NCBI GenBank assembly: GCA_018292915.2
Contig: JACVVK020000227.1
Location: 930,001-994,000 of the forward strand
Source: Batillaria attramentaria
Taxonomy: Eukaryota > Mollusca > Gastropoda > Batillariidae
DNA: 64,000 nucleotides
Reading direction: 5' to 3'
Of this stretch, positions 1 through 51,200 are shown piece by piece. A program made the translations under genes and the position numbers. Below the pieces are notes generated by a model. That model did no database searches. It saw nothing but the letters and a program-made list of their open reading frames with translations, and was not told the DNA's origin. Position 1 is the first letter of the stretch. Every line of letters starts with the position of its first letter.

Positions 1-881
1 GTTAAATTAAAGCTGTCTGTTGTGAACTTTAACATTACCGTTTTCAGAGGAACTACAAATACTAGAAGCGTCAAACTTGGCATAATGATATATATTGATG
101 AGATCTCATTTGAATGACCTTGACCCACGGTCAAAGCCATACACACTGTTTTGGAGAAATTTGTAATATTGCCAGGAACTAAGAACACCAGAGACACCTT
201 ACTTGGCATGATGGCAGATAGTGACAAGAGCTTTACAAAAATACTCTTTTGAATGACCTTGACCCATGGCATAAGGGAGCCATGGACGCTTTTGCCTCTC
301 TCGTCTCATTACATTTTGCATGACCCGGGACCGGATGTGGGTGTGAGGTTGAGGTTGGGGATGGGGGTGGGGGTAGGTGGCCGGACGGTTGCTACTCCCG
401 AGGGAAGTGCGTAGCGCCAGTGGAACACTACCCACCTACCGGTTTGGTTGATAAAGTTTCTTACACTATTCCTCCACTTGCAATACGTGGCAGGGTGGGT
501 GGGTGGGTGGGTGGGTGTTTGAGGGTTTAACGTCTGTAAACTACGTAAACAGTAGAAATGACGATGGAACAATAAAACAACCGTGACCCCCAGCCCAGCT
601 CATCCCGCCATTACTGATAACACAATAGCGAAGACCGAGAGAAAAGAGCAAGAGCACCAATGACTGAGTCAAAATGCGGGATTTGGGGTTGGAACATGTT
701 TATTTGGGACGGAAGCGGGTCATGTGAAAGTGAGCACCTGTCTGTCTCAAAATCTTCTGCTTCAAGTGCGAAGAGCTGAATTGACAGGGACATTAAACTT
801 TCGCTCTAATCCGTGCAGTTGTGCACAAATCCCCGCGGTGTGTGAGTGTGTGTGTGTGTAACAGACTGTGAGTCCTACGTC
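1..881. other. Upstream flank of gene A, no gene seen
   Basis: No coding exon is recognisable. Two diverged copies of a roughly 125-bp segment, each ending near a TGACCTTGACCCA motif, lie at about 75-145 and 205-275. A G-rich low-complexity tract covers 335-380 and a (GGGT)n run covers 490-520. I see no clear TATA box. The transcription start of gene A should lie in the last few hundred bases, but its position cannot be read from the sequence. Confidence 0.5.
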
Positions 882-38401
<37,520 letters not shown>

Positions 38402-38457
38402 TCCACCCACACACTTCAACTTATAAACCGAAAAATCTTCTTGTTCATTTAAATCAA

Positions 38458-38463
38458 AATAAA
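38458..38463 (+). terminator. Poly(A) signal of gene A
   Basis: AATAAA lies 57 bases after the stop codon, followed by T-rich sequence. This is the expected cleavage and polyadenylation context for a short 3' UTR. Confidence 0.7.
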
Positions 38464-38604
38464 CTTTTGTTGTTTTAAAACTGATAAATTCACGTCCTTC
38501 TTTCAATATATCTTTTCGTTCATTGTAAACAATATATCATCTTGTTAATTTAAAAAGAAAATACAATTTTATTCAAATATACCAGTCTGCAAACATAAGC
38601 CAAA

Positions 38605-38608
<4 letters not shown>

Positions 38609-38663
<55 letters not shown>
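38609..38663 (+). repeat. (TG)n microsatellite
   Basis: About 27 TG units downstream of gene A. Confidence 0.92.
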
Positions 38664-38666
<3 letters not shown>

Positions 38667-38756
38667 CCGTTTATATTTTGTGGGCTTCCTACAATCAGTT
38701 TTAAGCTGTGTCACCTGTAAACCCACCATGTGTGATGACGATTGTCGAACGTAATG

Positions 38757-38880
38757 TGCTACTAACCCATCCTACACAAGTGGAGCAGGTACAATGTGCT
38801 GTCGACCATCATACACAAGTGGAGCAGGTACAATGTGCTACTAACCCATCATACACAAGTGGAGCAGGTACAATACACAG
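38757..38880 (+). repeat. Three tandem copies of a unit of about 37-40 bp
   Basis: Each unit contains ACACAAGTGGAGCAGGTACA. Confidence 0.85.
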
Positions 38881-39107
38881 AACTGGGCGGCAGAACTTTT
38901 CCAAACCACATTCCAACCATTGACATTTTTGACGGATGTTGTTTGATACACGTACACATAAAGTAAGAGCGTCACTGACTATTTGTCTACTCCGTCATGA
39001 CGCACAGAACGACACGCTTTGGATGACTGACGGGTCACGTGCTTCTAGGAAAGTGTAATGTAGTGTAGCCATGTGTGTCCCTCAGCCACAATTATAATAC
39101 ACTTCAC

Positions 39108-39245
39108 AACGAGGTAGGAGACAGGCAAGAAGAAAGGTGAACCTTTACCGTAACGAGGTAGGAGACAGGCAAGAAGAAAGGTGAACCTTTACCGTATGAG
39201 ACTGTAGGAGACAGGCAAGAAGAAAGGTGAACCTTTACCGTATGA
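39108..39245 (+). repeat. Three tandem copies of a unit of about 45-50 bp
   Basis: Each unit contains GTAGGAGACAGGCAAGAAGA and GGTGAACCTTTACCGTA. Confidence 0.88.
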
Positions 39246-39627
39246 CACTGAAACTGTCGATTCGTATAAGGTCGGGTGTCCAGCACCCAGTATAGTTTAC
39301 ATAGGGAAATGCCGGGAAATCCCCAACCACTTGTGTGTTTTTACAGATTACTCTGTCATAGTGAATACTTTGCTGACTGAAAGAGTAGACAATCACGAAC
39401 TCAAGAACAGTATAAAAGATACTTCAAATGTTTTCAAAAACACAGAAATAAGTAAACCTCAAAGTCAGATCGCCCTTATTTGTACGCTTTTACGCATCGC
39501 CACTGCACACAGAGAAAAATGACTTTCAACATTGTTTACTGCATTGTTTCTCAAGATACTGATTTCCTGACTTTGGATATTGTTTATTGTTTATTGTTTA
39601 TTGCATTGTCGCTTGCGATGCCGAGTT

Positions 39628-39768
39628 CATGTTAAGGTTGTACGGTAGTTCATGTTAAGGTTGTACGGTAGTTCATGTTAAGGTTGTACGGTAGTTCATG
39701 TTAAGGTTGTACGGTAGTTCATGTTAAGGTTGTACGGTAGTTCATGTTAAGGTTGTACGGTAGTTTGA
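39628..39768 (+). repeat. 23-bp minisatellite, six copies
   Basis: Six near-identical copies containing TTCATGTTAAGGTTGTACGG. Confidence 0.92.
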
Positions 39769-40318
39769 ACTCTGCTCGAGGAAAACCTAAAGTCTCTAAA
39801 CACAAGTGAGTTTGAGGGATGAGACAGTAATGAACAATGACGTCAACAATACCGGGTGTTTCACACCCGGCTCATACGGTAACGGTTAAGATGAGAGAGT
39901 AATGAACAATGACGTCAACAATGCTTACTGAATGAGGTTCGTATGTGATAAAACTCGAACGGTAAACGGTAAACATGATTGTTTGTCGTTATGAAAAATA
40001 CGCAAAGTTGTTTTGACGTATCACTTGTGGGCACGAACTGTGTCAGAACATGTTTTTAAAAAAAACCAAAAAAACACACCACCACCACCAACAACAACAA
40101 AAAACCCGCGTTCAGTTTGCAAGACTTTGAACTCGTAAAATTAGTTCATGAAACTTATCTGCACTACACGTACGTAGGACGAAATGTAGGACGTATGTAT
40201 GACCTTGACCGTACGTGTATGGGCGTTGTGGGAAAGTATACATATGTTGGAACATCAGATTGTCAGACACAGAACATCGTGCAGAGCTTGGGACACGTAC
40301 ACGGTACAGACAACAGTC

Positions 40319-40443
40319 ATGACTGTTACGCTCGTCTTGTCCCTGCACTATGTTGTAACATTAGTGTTACTGTGGTCACCGAGTGTCCGGGCTGCCACTG
40401 TCCATCTCTACGTCAGTCCTACAGGATCCGACACTAATGACGG
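40319..40443 (+). CDS. Gene B exon 1 (start codon, signal peptide)
   Basis: The ATG at 40319 is chosen because it gives a typical signal peptide and aligns with gene A. In-frame ATGs further upstream (40199, 40244) would bury the signal peptide. The exon ends GACGG before GTAGAT, phase 2, as in gene A. Confidence 0.82.
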
Positions 40444-43400
40444 GTAGATCTATGTGTGAGAGAATGCGTGTGACTCACGTAAGCTTGTGTGTTGGGCTCA
40501 GCGAGTAGCGCTTTGAGCCGAAAAATGGGGATTTGAATAATGGCCATTATGATAATGATGATGATTATGATGATGATTATGATGATGATTATTACTATTA
40601 TTATCATTGTGACGCTGACAAACTAACCCTAACCCTTATGACGAGAGGTGCCCCACAACAATCAGTCAGTCAACGTTCATGTCCATGTAAAACATTATTA
40701 ATACAAAGTTTATATTGGTTAGTGACGTTGTTATACGTATAATGGTGTGTGGGTGTTTGGGACTTTAACGTCCTTTTTCCACTGCGTATGGGGACAGGAA
40801 ATATGCCGAAGGGGAGATGACCGGAAGAGACAGCCTGATAACAGATTTAATATTATGCCATATTACGCAGACACTGTTGACTACTGCAACACGATTATAG
40901 TTGTTCACGTTGGAGTATGTTCTCAATGTTTTAATAACAGAAATAATATTATGCCTGGCCATTTTACCCAGACACTCTTGACTACAGCAACAGACTTTAC
41001 TTTCTGTCAAACATGGACTTGCGATAATCATCATCGTCAATCATCATCATCATCGTCATCGTCATGTCGGTGATATATAAGAAGGAGGAGGAAGAGGACT
41101 GTATTACTCATGATCGGTTAGCTGCAACCCCCTTATACATGCATGTCTGTTACGAAAATTGTCTGTGACAGCCGCCAGGTGTCGCATCCGTTGAAGACCC
41201 TGAGCCATGTGGTGGATTTGCTGCAGACAGACGGTATTCGTGGAAACAGTCAGTAACTATAATTATGGCTAACTGTACTAACAGTCAGTAACTATAACTA
41301 TGGCTAACTGTCAGTAACCATAACTATGGCTAACTGTCAGTAACCATAACTATGGCTAACTTACTGACAGTAACTATGACTATGGCTAACTGTACTAACA
41401 GTCAGTAAATATAACTATGGCTAACTGTACTAACAGTCAGTAAATATAACTATGGCTAACTGTACTGTCAGTAACCATAACTATGGCTAACTGTACTGAC
41501 ATTAACAGTCAGTGACTATGGCTGACTGTACTAACATACAGTAACCATAACTATGACTAATAATAATAATAATTATTATACATCATATTTATATGGTGCC
41601 CGTCTCTGAAGGACAGACTCGGAGCGCACAAACAGTCAGTAACTATAACTACGGCTAACTGTACTGTCAGTAACTATAACTATGGCTAACTGTACTGACA
41701 GTCAGTAACTATGAATATGGCTAACTGTACTAACAGTAACTATAACTATGGCTAACTGTACTGTCAATAACCATAACTATGGCTAACTGTACTGACAGTC
41801 AGCAACTATGACTAACTGTACTAACAGTCAGTAACTATAACTACGGCTAAATGTACTGTCTGTAAGCATAACTATGGCTAAGTGTATTTACAGTCGGTAA
41901 CCATAACTGTGGCTAACTGTACTGACAGTAACTATAACTATGGCTAACCATAACATTGGTTAACTGTAGTACCGGTCAGTAACTATAACTCTGGCTAACA
42001 GTACTAACAGTCAGTAACCATAACTATGGCTAACTGTACTTACAGTAAGTAACCATAACTGTGGCTAACTGTACTGTCAGTAACAATAACTATGGCGAAC
42101 TTACTGACAGTAACTATGACTATGGCTAACTGTACTAACAGTCAGTAAATATAACTATGGCTAACTGTACTGACACTCAGTAACTATAACTATGGCTAAC
42201 TGTACTGTCAGTAACCATAACATTGGGTAACTGTAGTAACAGTCAGTAACTATGACTATCGCCAACTGTCCTGTCACTACCCATAACTATGGCTAACAGT
42301 ACTAACAGTAAGTAACCATCACATTGGTTAACTGTAGTACCAGTCAATAACTATAACTATGGCTAACAGTACTAACAGTCAGTAACCATAACTATGGCTA
42401 ACTGTACTTACAGTAAGTAACCATAACTGTGGCTAACTGTACTGTCAGTAACAATAACTGTGGCTAACTGTACTGTCAGTAACAATAACTGTGGCTAACT
42501 GTACTGTCAGTAACTATAACTATGGCTAACTGTACTTACAGTAAGTAACCATAACTATGGCTAACTGTACTGTCAATAACAATAACTGTGGCTAACTGTA
42601 TTGTCAGTAACAATAACTGTGGCTAACTGTACTGTCAGTAACAATAACTATGGCGACCTTACTGACAGTAACTATGACTATGGCTAACTGTACTGACACT
42701 CAGTAACTATAACTATGGCTAACTGTACTGTCAGTAACCATAACATTGGGTAACTGTAGTAGTCAGTAACTATGACTATCGCCAACTGTCCTGTCACTAC
42801 CCATAACTATGGCTAACTGTACTAACAGTAAGTAACCATCACATTGGTTAACTGTACTAACAGTCAGTAACTATAACTATGGCTAACTGTACTGTCACTA
42901 CCCATAATTAGGGCTAACTGCACTGACAGTCGGTAACTATAACTATGGCTAACTGTACTAGCAGTCACTAAGTATAACTCTCAACAACTGTATTGGCAGT
43001 CAGTAACTATATTTATCAATAACTGTACTCTTAGTCAGCAACTGTAACTATCGCTAACTATCGCTAACTGTCGTCTGTTTCAAGTTGTGTTTGTGGAGAT
43101 GATGAAAGGTTACTATGACCTGTCTTCGACCTTGCACTTCAGCCATGACGTCACCGGCACCGTTGTTTTCCGGGCCTACCAGGGACAAGAGGTGCACGTG
43201 GTAAGTTCTTTGTGCGCGTCTGTCTGTCTGTCTTTCTCATACCCAGAGGTTATTCCCATAACAAAAAGCAAACGTTTCTAACGATAATAATATCGGCCTG
43301 TATCAGTACTTTCAGTCCTTCCAAAATCGTTAGAGAAACATATTCAAACATATTCATATTCATATTCTCGTGAAAAATTAACTTCTATACTTATTCCAAT

Positions 43401-44574
43401 GCGGGTTCCGTCCAGGCCACTCCTGTCAGACCGCTCGTACTCACATCATGTAGAAATGGCAGAGCGGTATGGGACTCACATCATGTAGAAATGGCAGAGC
43501 GGTATGGGACTCACATCATGTATCGGACTCACTTCATGTAGAAATGGCAGAGCGGTATGGGACTCACATCATGTAGAAATGGCAGAGCGGTATGGGACTC
43601 ACATCATGTAGAAAATTAGAAATGGCAGAGCGGTATGGGACTCACTTCATGTAGAAATGGCTGAGCGGTATGGGACTCACATCATGTAGAAATGGCAGAG
43701 CGGTATGGGACTCACATCATGTAGAAATGGCAGAGCGGTATGGGACTCACTTCATGTAGAAATGGCTGAGCGGTATGGGACTCACTTCATGTAGAAATGG
43801 CTGAGCGGTATCGTACTCACATCATGTAGAAATGGCAGAGCGGCATGAGACTCACATCATGTAGAAATGGCTGAGCGGTATCGTACTCACATCATGTAGA
43901 AATGGCTGAGCGGTATGGGACATCATGTAGAAATGGCTGAGCGGTATGGGACTCACTTCATGTAGAAATGGCTGAGCGGTATGGGACTCACTTCATGTAG
44001 GCGAGCTAACACGACCTCATGTGTTTGGGGTTTTGCGAGCGCAAAGAGGCACGGAAAGGGTTTCCAGTACTTTCTTTAAGTCAACATGTTTGATGTCTGA
44101 GAGCTTGCGTACGTGTGCGCGCATGCAGGACACAACGACCACGACGGCAAGAGGTCACTGAATGGAAACAACATAATTGGGCTGGTGGCCATCTTGTTAA
44201 ACATGTATTCTAACGTAACGGCAATAATTCTCATTGTCCTAGAACTGTATTATCACTGTACATCTTCTTGTGAACAGAAAGCTTAATTTTGTATTTCTTC
44301 TCTTGTCGCAGACTGGCGGGAAACACATAGCCAGCAACCTCTTCCGTCACGTGACCGACTCGCACGTGCTGCAACGGTTGCCACAGGTGTCACGTGACAA
44401 GGTCCTGGAGCTGGATCTGGCAGCGGCTGGCATCACTGACCTGGGCACGCTGACGTCATACGGGTTTGGTCACATGTCATGGGTGGCGCCGCTTGAGATC
44501 TTCATTAACGGAAAGTCACTCAGGCTCGCTGAGTGGCCCAACAGGGTGAGTGTTTGATGTGTGTGTGCTCTTCT

Positions 44575-44619
<45 letters not shown>

Positions 44620-44658
44620 TGTGTGTGTGTGTGTGTCACGGTGTGTGTGTGTGTGTGT

Positions 44659-44755
<97 letters not shown>

Positions 44756-45241
44756 ACTGGATGTGTGTGTGTTTACTACTAGGTGGTTGTAGTGCCGGGT
44801 GTAGGAAGTGCCGGGTGTAGGAAGTGCTGGGTGTATCCGTACTCTGTGCATAATTATGTTACTCTCTGTCTGTCCTTTCTCCGTGTCTATGTACATGTAG
44901 GGGTCTATCAACATCAAGTCTACGTATATGTTACTTCTAATGCTGGGGTCGTGAGTTCGTATCCCGGTTGGGGACAAATATTTGTGCTGGCTTTTCATCG
45001 TTGCCCCGTCTTTGATATCACCCGTATGTGGTTGAAAAGGACGTTAAAGCCCTAAACACCCACCCACCCTCTCCTTACTCTATGTATGTCCTTACTCCGT
45101 GTCTATGTACATGTAGGGGTTTATCAACATCAAGTCTGTGCCTGATGGACAACATGGCCGCCGGTTTACGTATGACAGTGGTAACAGAGACACGGCTTGG
45201 GCACAGGAAACAGAGCCATGGGTCTACGGCTGGTGGTACGT

Positions 45242-45299
<58 letters not shown>

Positions 45300-48200
45300 G
45301 GACGACGACGGCGATGATGACGACGATGATGCTGATGATGATGCAGGTATTGGAGCTGGGCGGACGAGTCGTACAAAGTGGCCAGTGTGGACGCTCACAC
45401 ACACACCATCACTCTCGCTACCAAAAGTCGCTACGGGCTACGTGTGGGTGAGTGGGAGACATTAACCTTCACTATACAAATCAGTAGTCATTAACCTTCA
45501 CTATACAAATCAGTAGTCATTAACCTTCACTACACAAATAGTCCACAGTCGTCACTACACAAAGCATTAGTCAGCAACCTTCATTACACAATTTAGTAGT
45601 CAGTAACTTTTACCGCACATATCAGTAGTCATTGACCTTCACTACACAAAATTCATACGTAGTGTTCACTACAGAAATCAGTAGTCAGTGACCTTCACTG
45701 CAGAAAACAGTAGTCAGTACTCGTCACTACACAAATCAGTAGCCAGTAGCCGTTATGACATAGATCAGTAGTCAGTGGCCTTCACTACATTTCTAGGTCA
45801 CTGGAGTGCATCCGGTTCTCCCGCTTCTTTCGGGCAACAGGGGGGTTACTTCCGGGTCATCAACATGTTGTGTGAACTGGACCAGCCGGTAGGTGCTTAA
45901 ATTTGATTTGGACTCAAGTTGACAAAGTTAATGATTACTGACGTTATCAGCACCGTGCGACGCCAAACGAACCTTGAACCCCAAACTTTTACATAAAACA
46001 TTACCTTATTATAAAATAATACGTGTTTTGAGCTTGTAACATTTGTAGTGTAGTATCCGTAACACCTGCCTGAGATTGTCCTGGTGATCGACTGTAAGAT
46101 TTCTTGTTGATTTTTGTTTTCTACAGGGTGAATACTACATAGACAGAACGCACAAAAAGCTCTATGTTTGGCCAAATACTGCACATCAAACACTGACGTC
46201 ATCAGATGTTGTGTACGCCTCCATGTTGGATCAGTGCATTGTGTGAGCGGCGTTCAGTAATTGCTATTTCTAGATTGTTGTTGATGTTTTCTTTTAGTGT
46301 AGAGAGTAACGCCCACGACGTTCACCTTGTCTTTCAGTGTAGAGACTAACGCCCACGACGTTCACCTTGTCTTTCATTGTAGGGAGTAACGCCCACGACG
46401 TTCACCTTGTCTTTCAGTGTAGGGAGTAACGCCCACGACGTTCACCATGTCTTTCAGTGTAGAGACTAACGCCCACGACGTTCACTTAGTGTTTCTAGTG
46501 TTTCAGTGTAGGGAGTAACACCCACGACGTTCACCTTGTCTTTCAGTGTAGGGAGTAACGCCCACGACGTTCACCTTGTCTTTCAGTGTAGGGAGTAACG
46601 CCCACGACGTTCACCTTGTCTTTCAGTTTATAGAGTAAAGTCCACGACGTTCATCTTGTCTTTCAGTGTAGAGAGTAACGCCCACGACGTTCACCTTGTC
46701 TTTCAGTGTTGGGAGTAACGCCCACGACGTTCAGCTTGTCTTTCAGTTTAGAGATTAACGCCCACGACGTGTAACGCCCACGACGTTCACCTTGTCTTTC
46801 AGTTTAGAGAGTAAAACCAACGACGTTCACCTTGTCTTTCAGTGTAGGGAGTAACGCCCACGACGTTCACCTGGTCTTTCAGTGTAGGGAGTAACGCCCA
46901 CGACGTTCACCTTGTCTTTCAGTGTAGGGAGTAACGCCCACGACGTTCACCTTGTCTTTCAGTGTAGGGAGTAACGCCCACGACGTTCATCTCGTCTTTC
47001 AGGGTAGGGAGTAACGCCCACGACGTTCACCTTGTCTTTCAGTGTTGGGAGTAACGCCCACGACGTTCAGCTTGTCTTTCAGTGTAGGGAGTAACGCCCA
47101 CGACGTTTAACTTGTCTTTCAGTGTAGAGAGTAATGCCCACGGCTTTGACTTTGTCTTTCGGTTTAGAGAGTAACACCCACGACGGGTTAGAGAGTAATG
47201 CCCACGGCGTTGACTTTGTCTTTCGGTGTAGAGAGTAACGCCCACGACGTTCACCTTGTCTTTCAGTGTAAGGAGTAACGCCCACGACGTTCACCTTGTC
47301 TTTCAGGGTAGGGAGTAACGCCCACGACGTTCACCTGGTCTTTCAGTGTAGGGAGTAACGCCCACGACGTTCACCTTGTCTTTCAGTTTATAGAGTAACG
47401 TCCTCGACGTTCATCTTGTCTTTCAGTTTAGAGAGCAACGCCCACGACGTTCACCTTGTCTTTCAGTGTAGGGAGTAACGCCCACGACGTTCATCTTGTC
47501 TTTCAGTGTAGAGAGTAACGCCCACGACGTTCATCTTGTCTTTCAGTGTAGAGAGTAACGCCCACGACGTTGACTTTGTCTTTCAGTGTAGAGAGTAACG
47601 CCCACGACGTTGACTTTGTCTGTCAGTGTAGAGAGTAACGCCTACGACGTTGACTTTGTCTTTCAGTGTAGAGAGTCACGCCCACAACGTTCACTTTGTC
47701 TGTCAGTGTAGAGCGTAACGCCCACGACGTTGACTTTGTCTTTCAGTGTAGAGAGTCACGCCCACAACGTTCACTTTGTCTTTCAGTGTAGAGAGTAACG
47801 CCCACGACGTTGACTTTGTCTTTCAGTGTAGAGAGTCACGCCCACAACGTTCACTTTGTCTTTCAGTATAGAGAGTCACGCCCACGACGTTCACTTTGTC
47901 TTTCAGTATAGAGAGTCACGCCCACGACGTTCACTTTGTCTTTCAGTATAGAGAGTCACGCCCACGACGTTCACTTTGTCTTTCAGTATAGAGAGTCACG
48001 CCCACAACGTTCACTTTGTCTTTCAGTATAGAGAGTAACGCCCACAACGTTCACTTTGAGGACTTTTCCCTAGAAGGATGCCGACAGTACGGCATGGAAC
48101 TGAAGAGTGGACGAGATATAACACTGAAGAACATGGAGATCAAAAACACAGGTGCACTTAAAGTTTCTTTTGTCACCATTGGTTATTTACGATTCAGCGT

Positions 48201-51200
48201 GACGCAGCGCACACGGGGGTGGTCATAAAACGCAAGCAAATCTTGTCAGTTATAATTATATTGGACAGGAGTGTGGAATCGGCGATTCGTAGGTCCAGTC
48301 CCACAGTGCTTCAAACACGGATTATTTGTACGATCTTTTGGTCTTCACTGTCTGTCTGTATCTCTGTCTGTCAGTGTGTGTTTCACGACTGTTGTACATG
48401 TCGTGTGTTTTGTTTTCTGAAGGATCTTTAGGTCTTCACTGTCTGTCTGTGTGTGTTTCACGACTGTTGTACATGTTGTGTGTTTTGTTTTCTGAAGGAT
48501 CTTTTGGTCTTCACTGTTCTGGGGACTGTCGTCGTGTGTCCGTGCTGGCGTCTGACATTCACGATGTTGGGGGAGGAATCTCCATCAGCGGTAATTTTTT
48601 GTCTGTCTGTCTCTCTGTCTCTGTTCCTCTCTCGTGACAATATCATCACGATCACGTGACAGCCTACCTGCAAAGTCAGTGTCAAGTCAGAGATTGTAAA
48701 TTACAATGTTGCATGACCACTTTGATTTATTCCATTACTGAACAAATTGTAGCATCCTAATTATGCTTTTCTCGTGAACAAGAATGATTAGAGTTATAGG
48801 TGAGGGGTATAGGTGAGGGATATAGGTGAGGGTTATAGGTGAGAGTTATAGGTGAGGGATATAGGTGAGGGTTATAGGTGAGGGGTATAGGTGAGGGTTA
48901 TAGGTGAGGGATATAGGTGAGGGGTATAGGTGAGGGATATAGGTGAGGGTTATAGGTGAGGGTTATAGGTGAGGGATATAGGTGAGGGATATAGGTGAGG
49001 GGTATAGGTGAGGGGTATAGGTGAGGGATATAGGTGAGGGGTATAGGTGAGGGGTATAGGTGAGGGGTATAGGTGAGGGATATAGGTGAGGGGTATAGGT
49101 GAGGGTTATAGGTGAGGGTTAGTTCAGGGTTTGGGGAGTGGACAAGGGTCGGTCACCTGTGCTTTTGTAGAAGCAAGCGATGCTATTTTTAGTATCATGA
49201 TTTTTCTTGGTAGGGGGAGGGGTTATTATTGTCAGTATACGTACGTACATAACTGTCGACAGAGCGAGCGGTTGTTATTGTCAGTATGTATAATTATGAC
49301 TGTCAGTAGAGGGAGCGGTTGTTATTGTCAGTATGTACATGATTGTCGGTAGAGGGAGCGGTTGTTATTGTCAGTATGTATATGATTGTCAGTAGAGGGA
49401 GCGGTTGTTATTGTCAGTATGTACATGATTGTCGGTAGAGGGAGCGGTTGTTATTGTCAGTATGTATATGATTGTCGGTAGAGGGAGCGGTTGTTATTGT
49501 CAGTATGTATATGATTGTCGGTAGAGGGAGCGGTTGTTATTGTCAGCGTGTACATAACTGTCGGTAGAGGGAGGGGTTATTATTGTCAGTATGTACATGA
49601 TTGTTGGTCGAGGAAGCGGTTGTTATTGTCAGTATGTACATGATTGTCGGTAGAGGGAGCGGTTGTTATTGTCAGTATGTAGATGATTGTCGGTAGAGGG
49701 AGCGGTTGTTATTGTCAGTGTGTACATACTGTCGGTACAGGGAGGGGTTATTATTGTCAGTATGTAGATGACAGTCGGTAGAGGGAGCGGTTGTTATTGT
49801 CAGCGTGTGGATGATTGTCGATAGAGCGAGTGGCTGTTGTTGTCAGTATTTAAATGACTGTCAGTAGAGGGAGCGGTTGTTAGTATGTATATGATTGTCG
49901 GTAGAGTGAGCGGTTGTTATTGTCAGTATGTATATGATTGTCGGTAGAGGGAGCGGTTGTTATTGTCAGTATGTATATGATTGTCGGTAGAGTGAGCGGT
50001 TGTTATTGTCAGTATGTACATGATGGTCTGTAGAGGGAGCAGTTGTTATTGTCAGTATGTATATGATTGTCGGTAGAGGGAGCGGTTGTTATTGTCAGTA
50101 TGTAGATGATTGTCGGTAGAGGGAGCGGTTGTTATTGTCATTGTGTACATACTGTCGGTACAGGGAGGGGTTATTATTGTCAGTATGTAGATGACTGTCG
50201 GTAGAGGGAGCGGTTGTTATTGTCAGTATGTATATGATTGTCGGTAGAGGGAGCGGTTGTTATTGTCAGTATGTACATGATTGTCGGTAGAGGAAGCGGT
50301 TGTTATTGTCAGTATGTACATGATTGTCGGTAGAGGGAGCGGTTGTTATTGTCAGTATGTACATGATTGTCGGTAAAGGGAGCGGTTGTTATTGTCAGTG
50401 TGTACATAACTGTCGGTAAAGGGAGGGGTTATTATTGTCAGTATGTAGATGACTGTCGGTAGAGGGAGCGGTTGTCATTGTCAGTAGGAACATTATTGTC
50501 GGTAGAGGGAGCGGTTGGTATTGTCATTGTGTAGAGACTGTCGGTGGAGGGAGGAGTTATTATTCTCAGTGTGTATATGACTGTCGGTAGAGGGAGCGGT
50601 TGTTATTGTCAGTATGTACATGATTGTCGGTCGAGGAAGCGGTTGTTATTGTCAGTATGTATATGATTGTCGGTAGAGGGAGCGGTTGTTGTTGTCAATG
50701 TGTACATAACTGTCGGTAGAGGGATGGGTTGTTATTGTCAGTGTGTATATGACTGTCCTTAGAGGGAGCGGTTGTTATTGTCAGTGTGTACCTGATTGTC
50801 GGGAGAGGGAGCGGTTGTTATTGTCAGTGTGTACCTGATTGTCGGGAGAGGGAGCGGTTGTTATTGTCAGTATGTACATGATTGCCGGTAGAGGGAGCGG
50901 TTGTTATTGTCAGTGTGTACATAACTGTCGGTAGAGGGAGGGGTTGTTATTGTCATACCGTGCTTGTGATTGTTTACATGTCTTTCAGGCGGAGACCGAA
51001 AGACACTGACGTCATCAGAGAACGTGATTCGTGACAACCACATTTGGGACCACAGTCGGTGCGGAGCACAAAACGGCGACGCCATCCACATGGGTGGGGT
51101 GCACATCTGGGTCATCAACAACCATCTTCACCACGGACAGTACACAGGGATCCGGTGGAGCGTGAGTCGAGATCACCATTGTTGTAGTAGTCGTCATCAT

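Larger units (their letters stand above)
38402..40318. other. Intergenic region between genes A and B
   Basis: It holds the gene A 3' UTR, a (TG)n tract at 38609-38663, and three small tandem repeats listed separately. An imperfect duplicate of AGTAATGAACAATGACGTCA occurs at about 39825-39910. An A/C-rich tract lies at 40055-40105. The gene B promoter should lie in its last part; no TATA box is obvious. Confidence 0.55.

Noticed and set aside
199..793. Minus-strand ORFs of 60-87 codons upstream of gene A
   Set aside because: Low-complexity Pro/His/Thr content and no recognisable motif.
44930..45065. A tRNA gene
   Set aside because: Only a B-box-like sequence is present; no cloverleaf could be drawn, so a tRNA-derived SINE is the better call.
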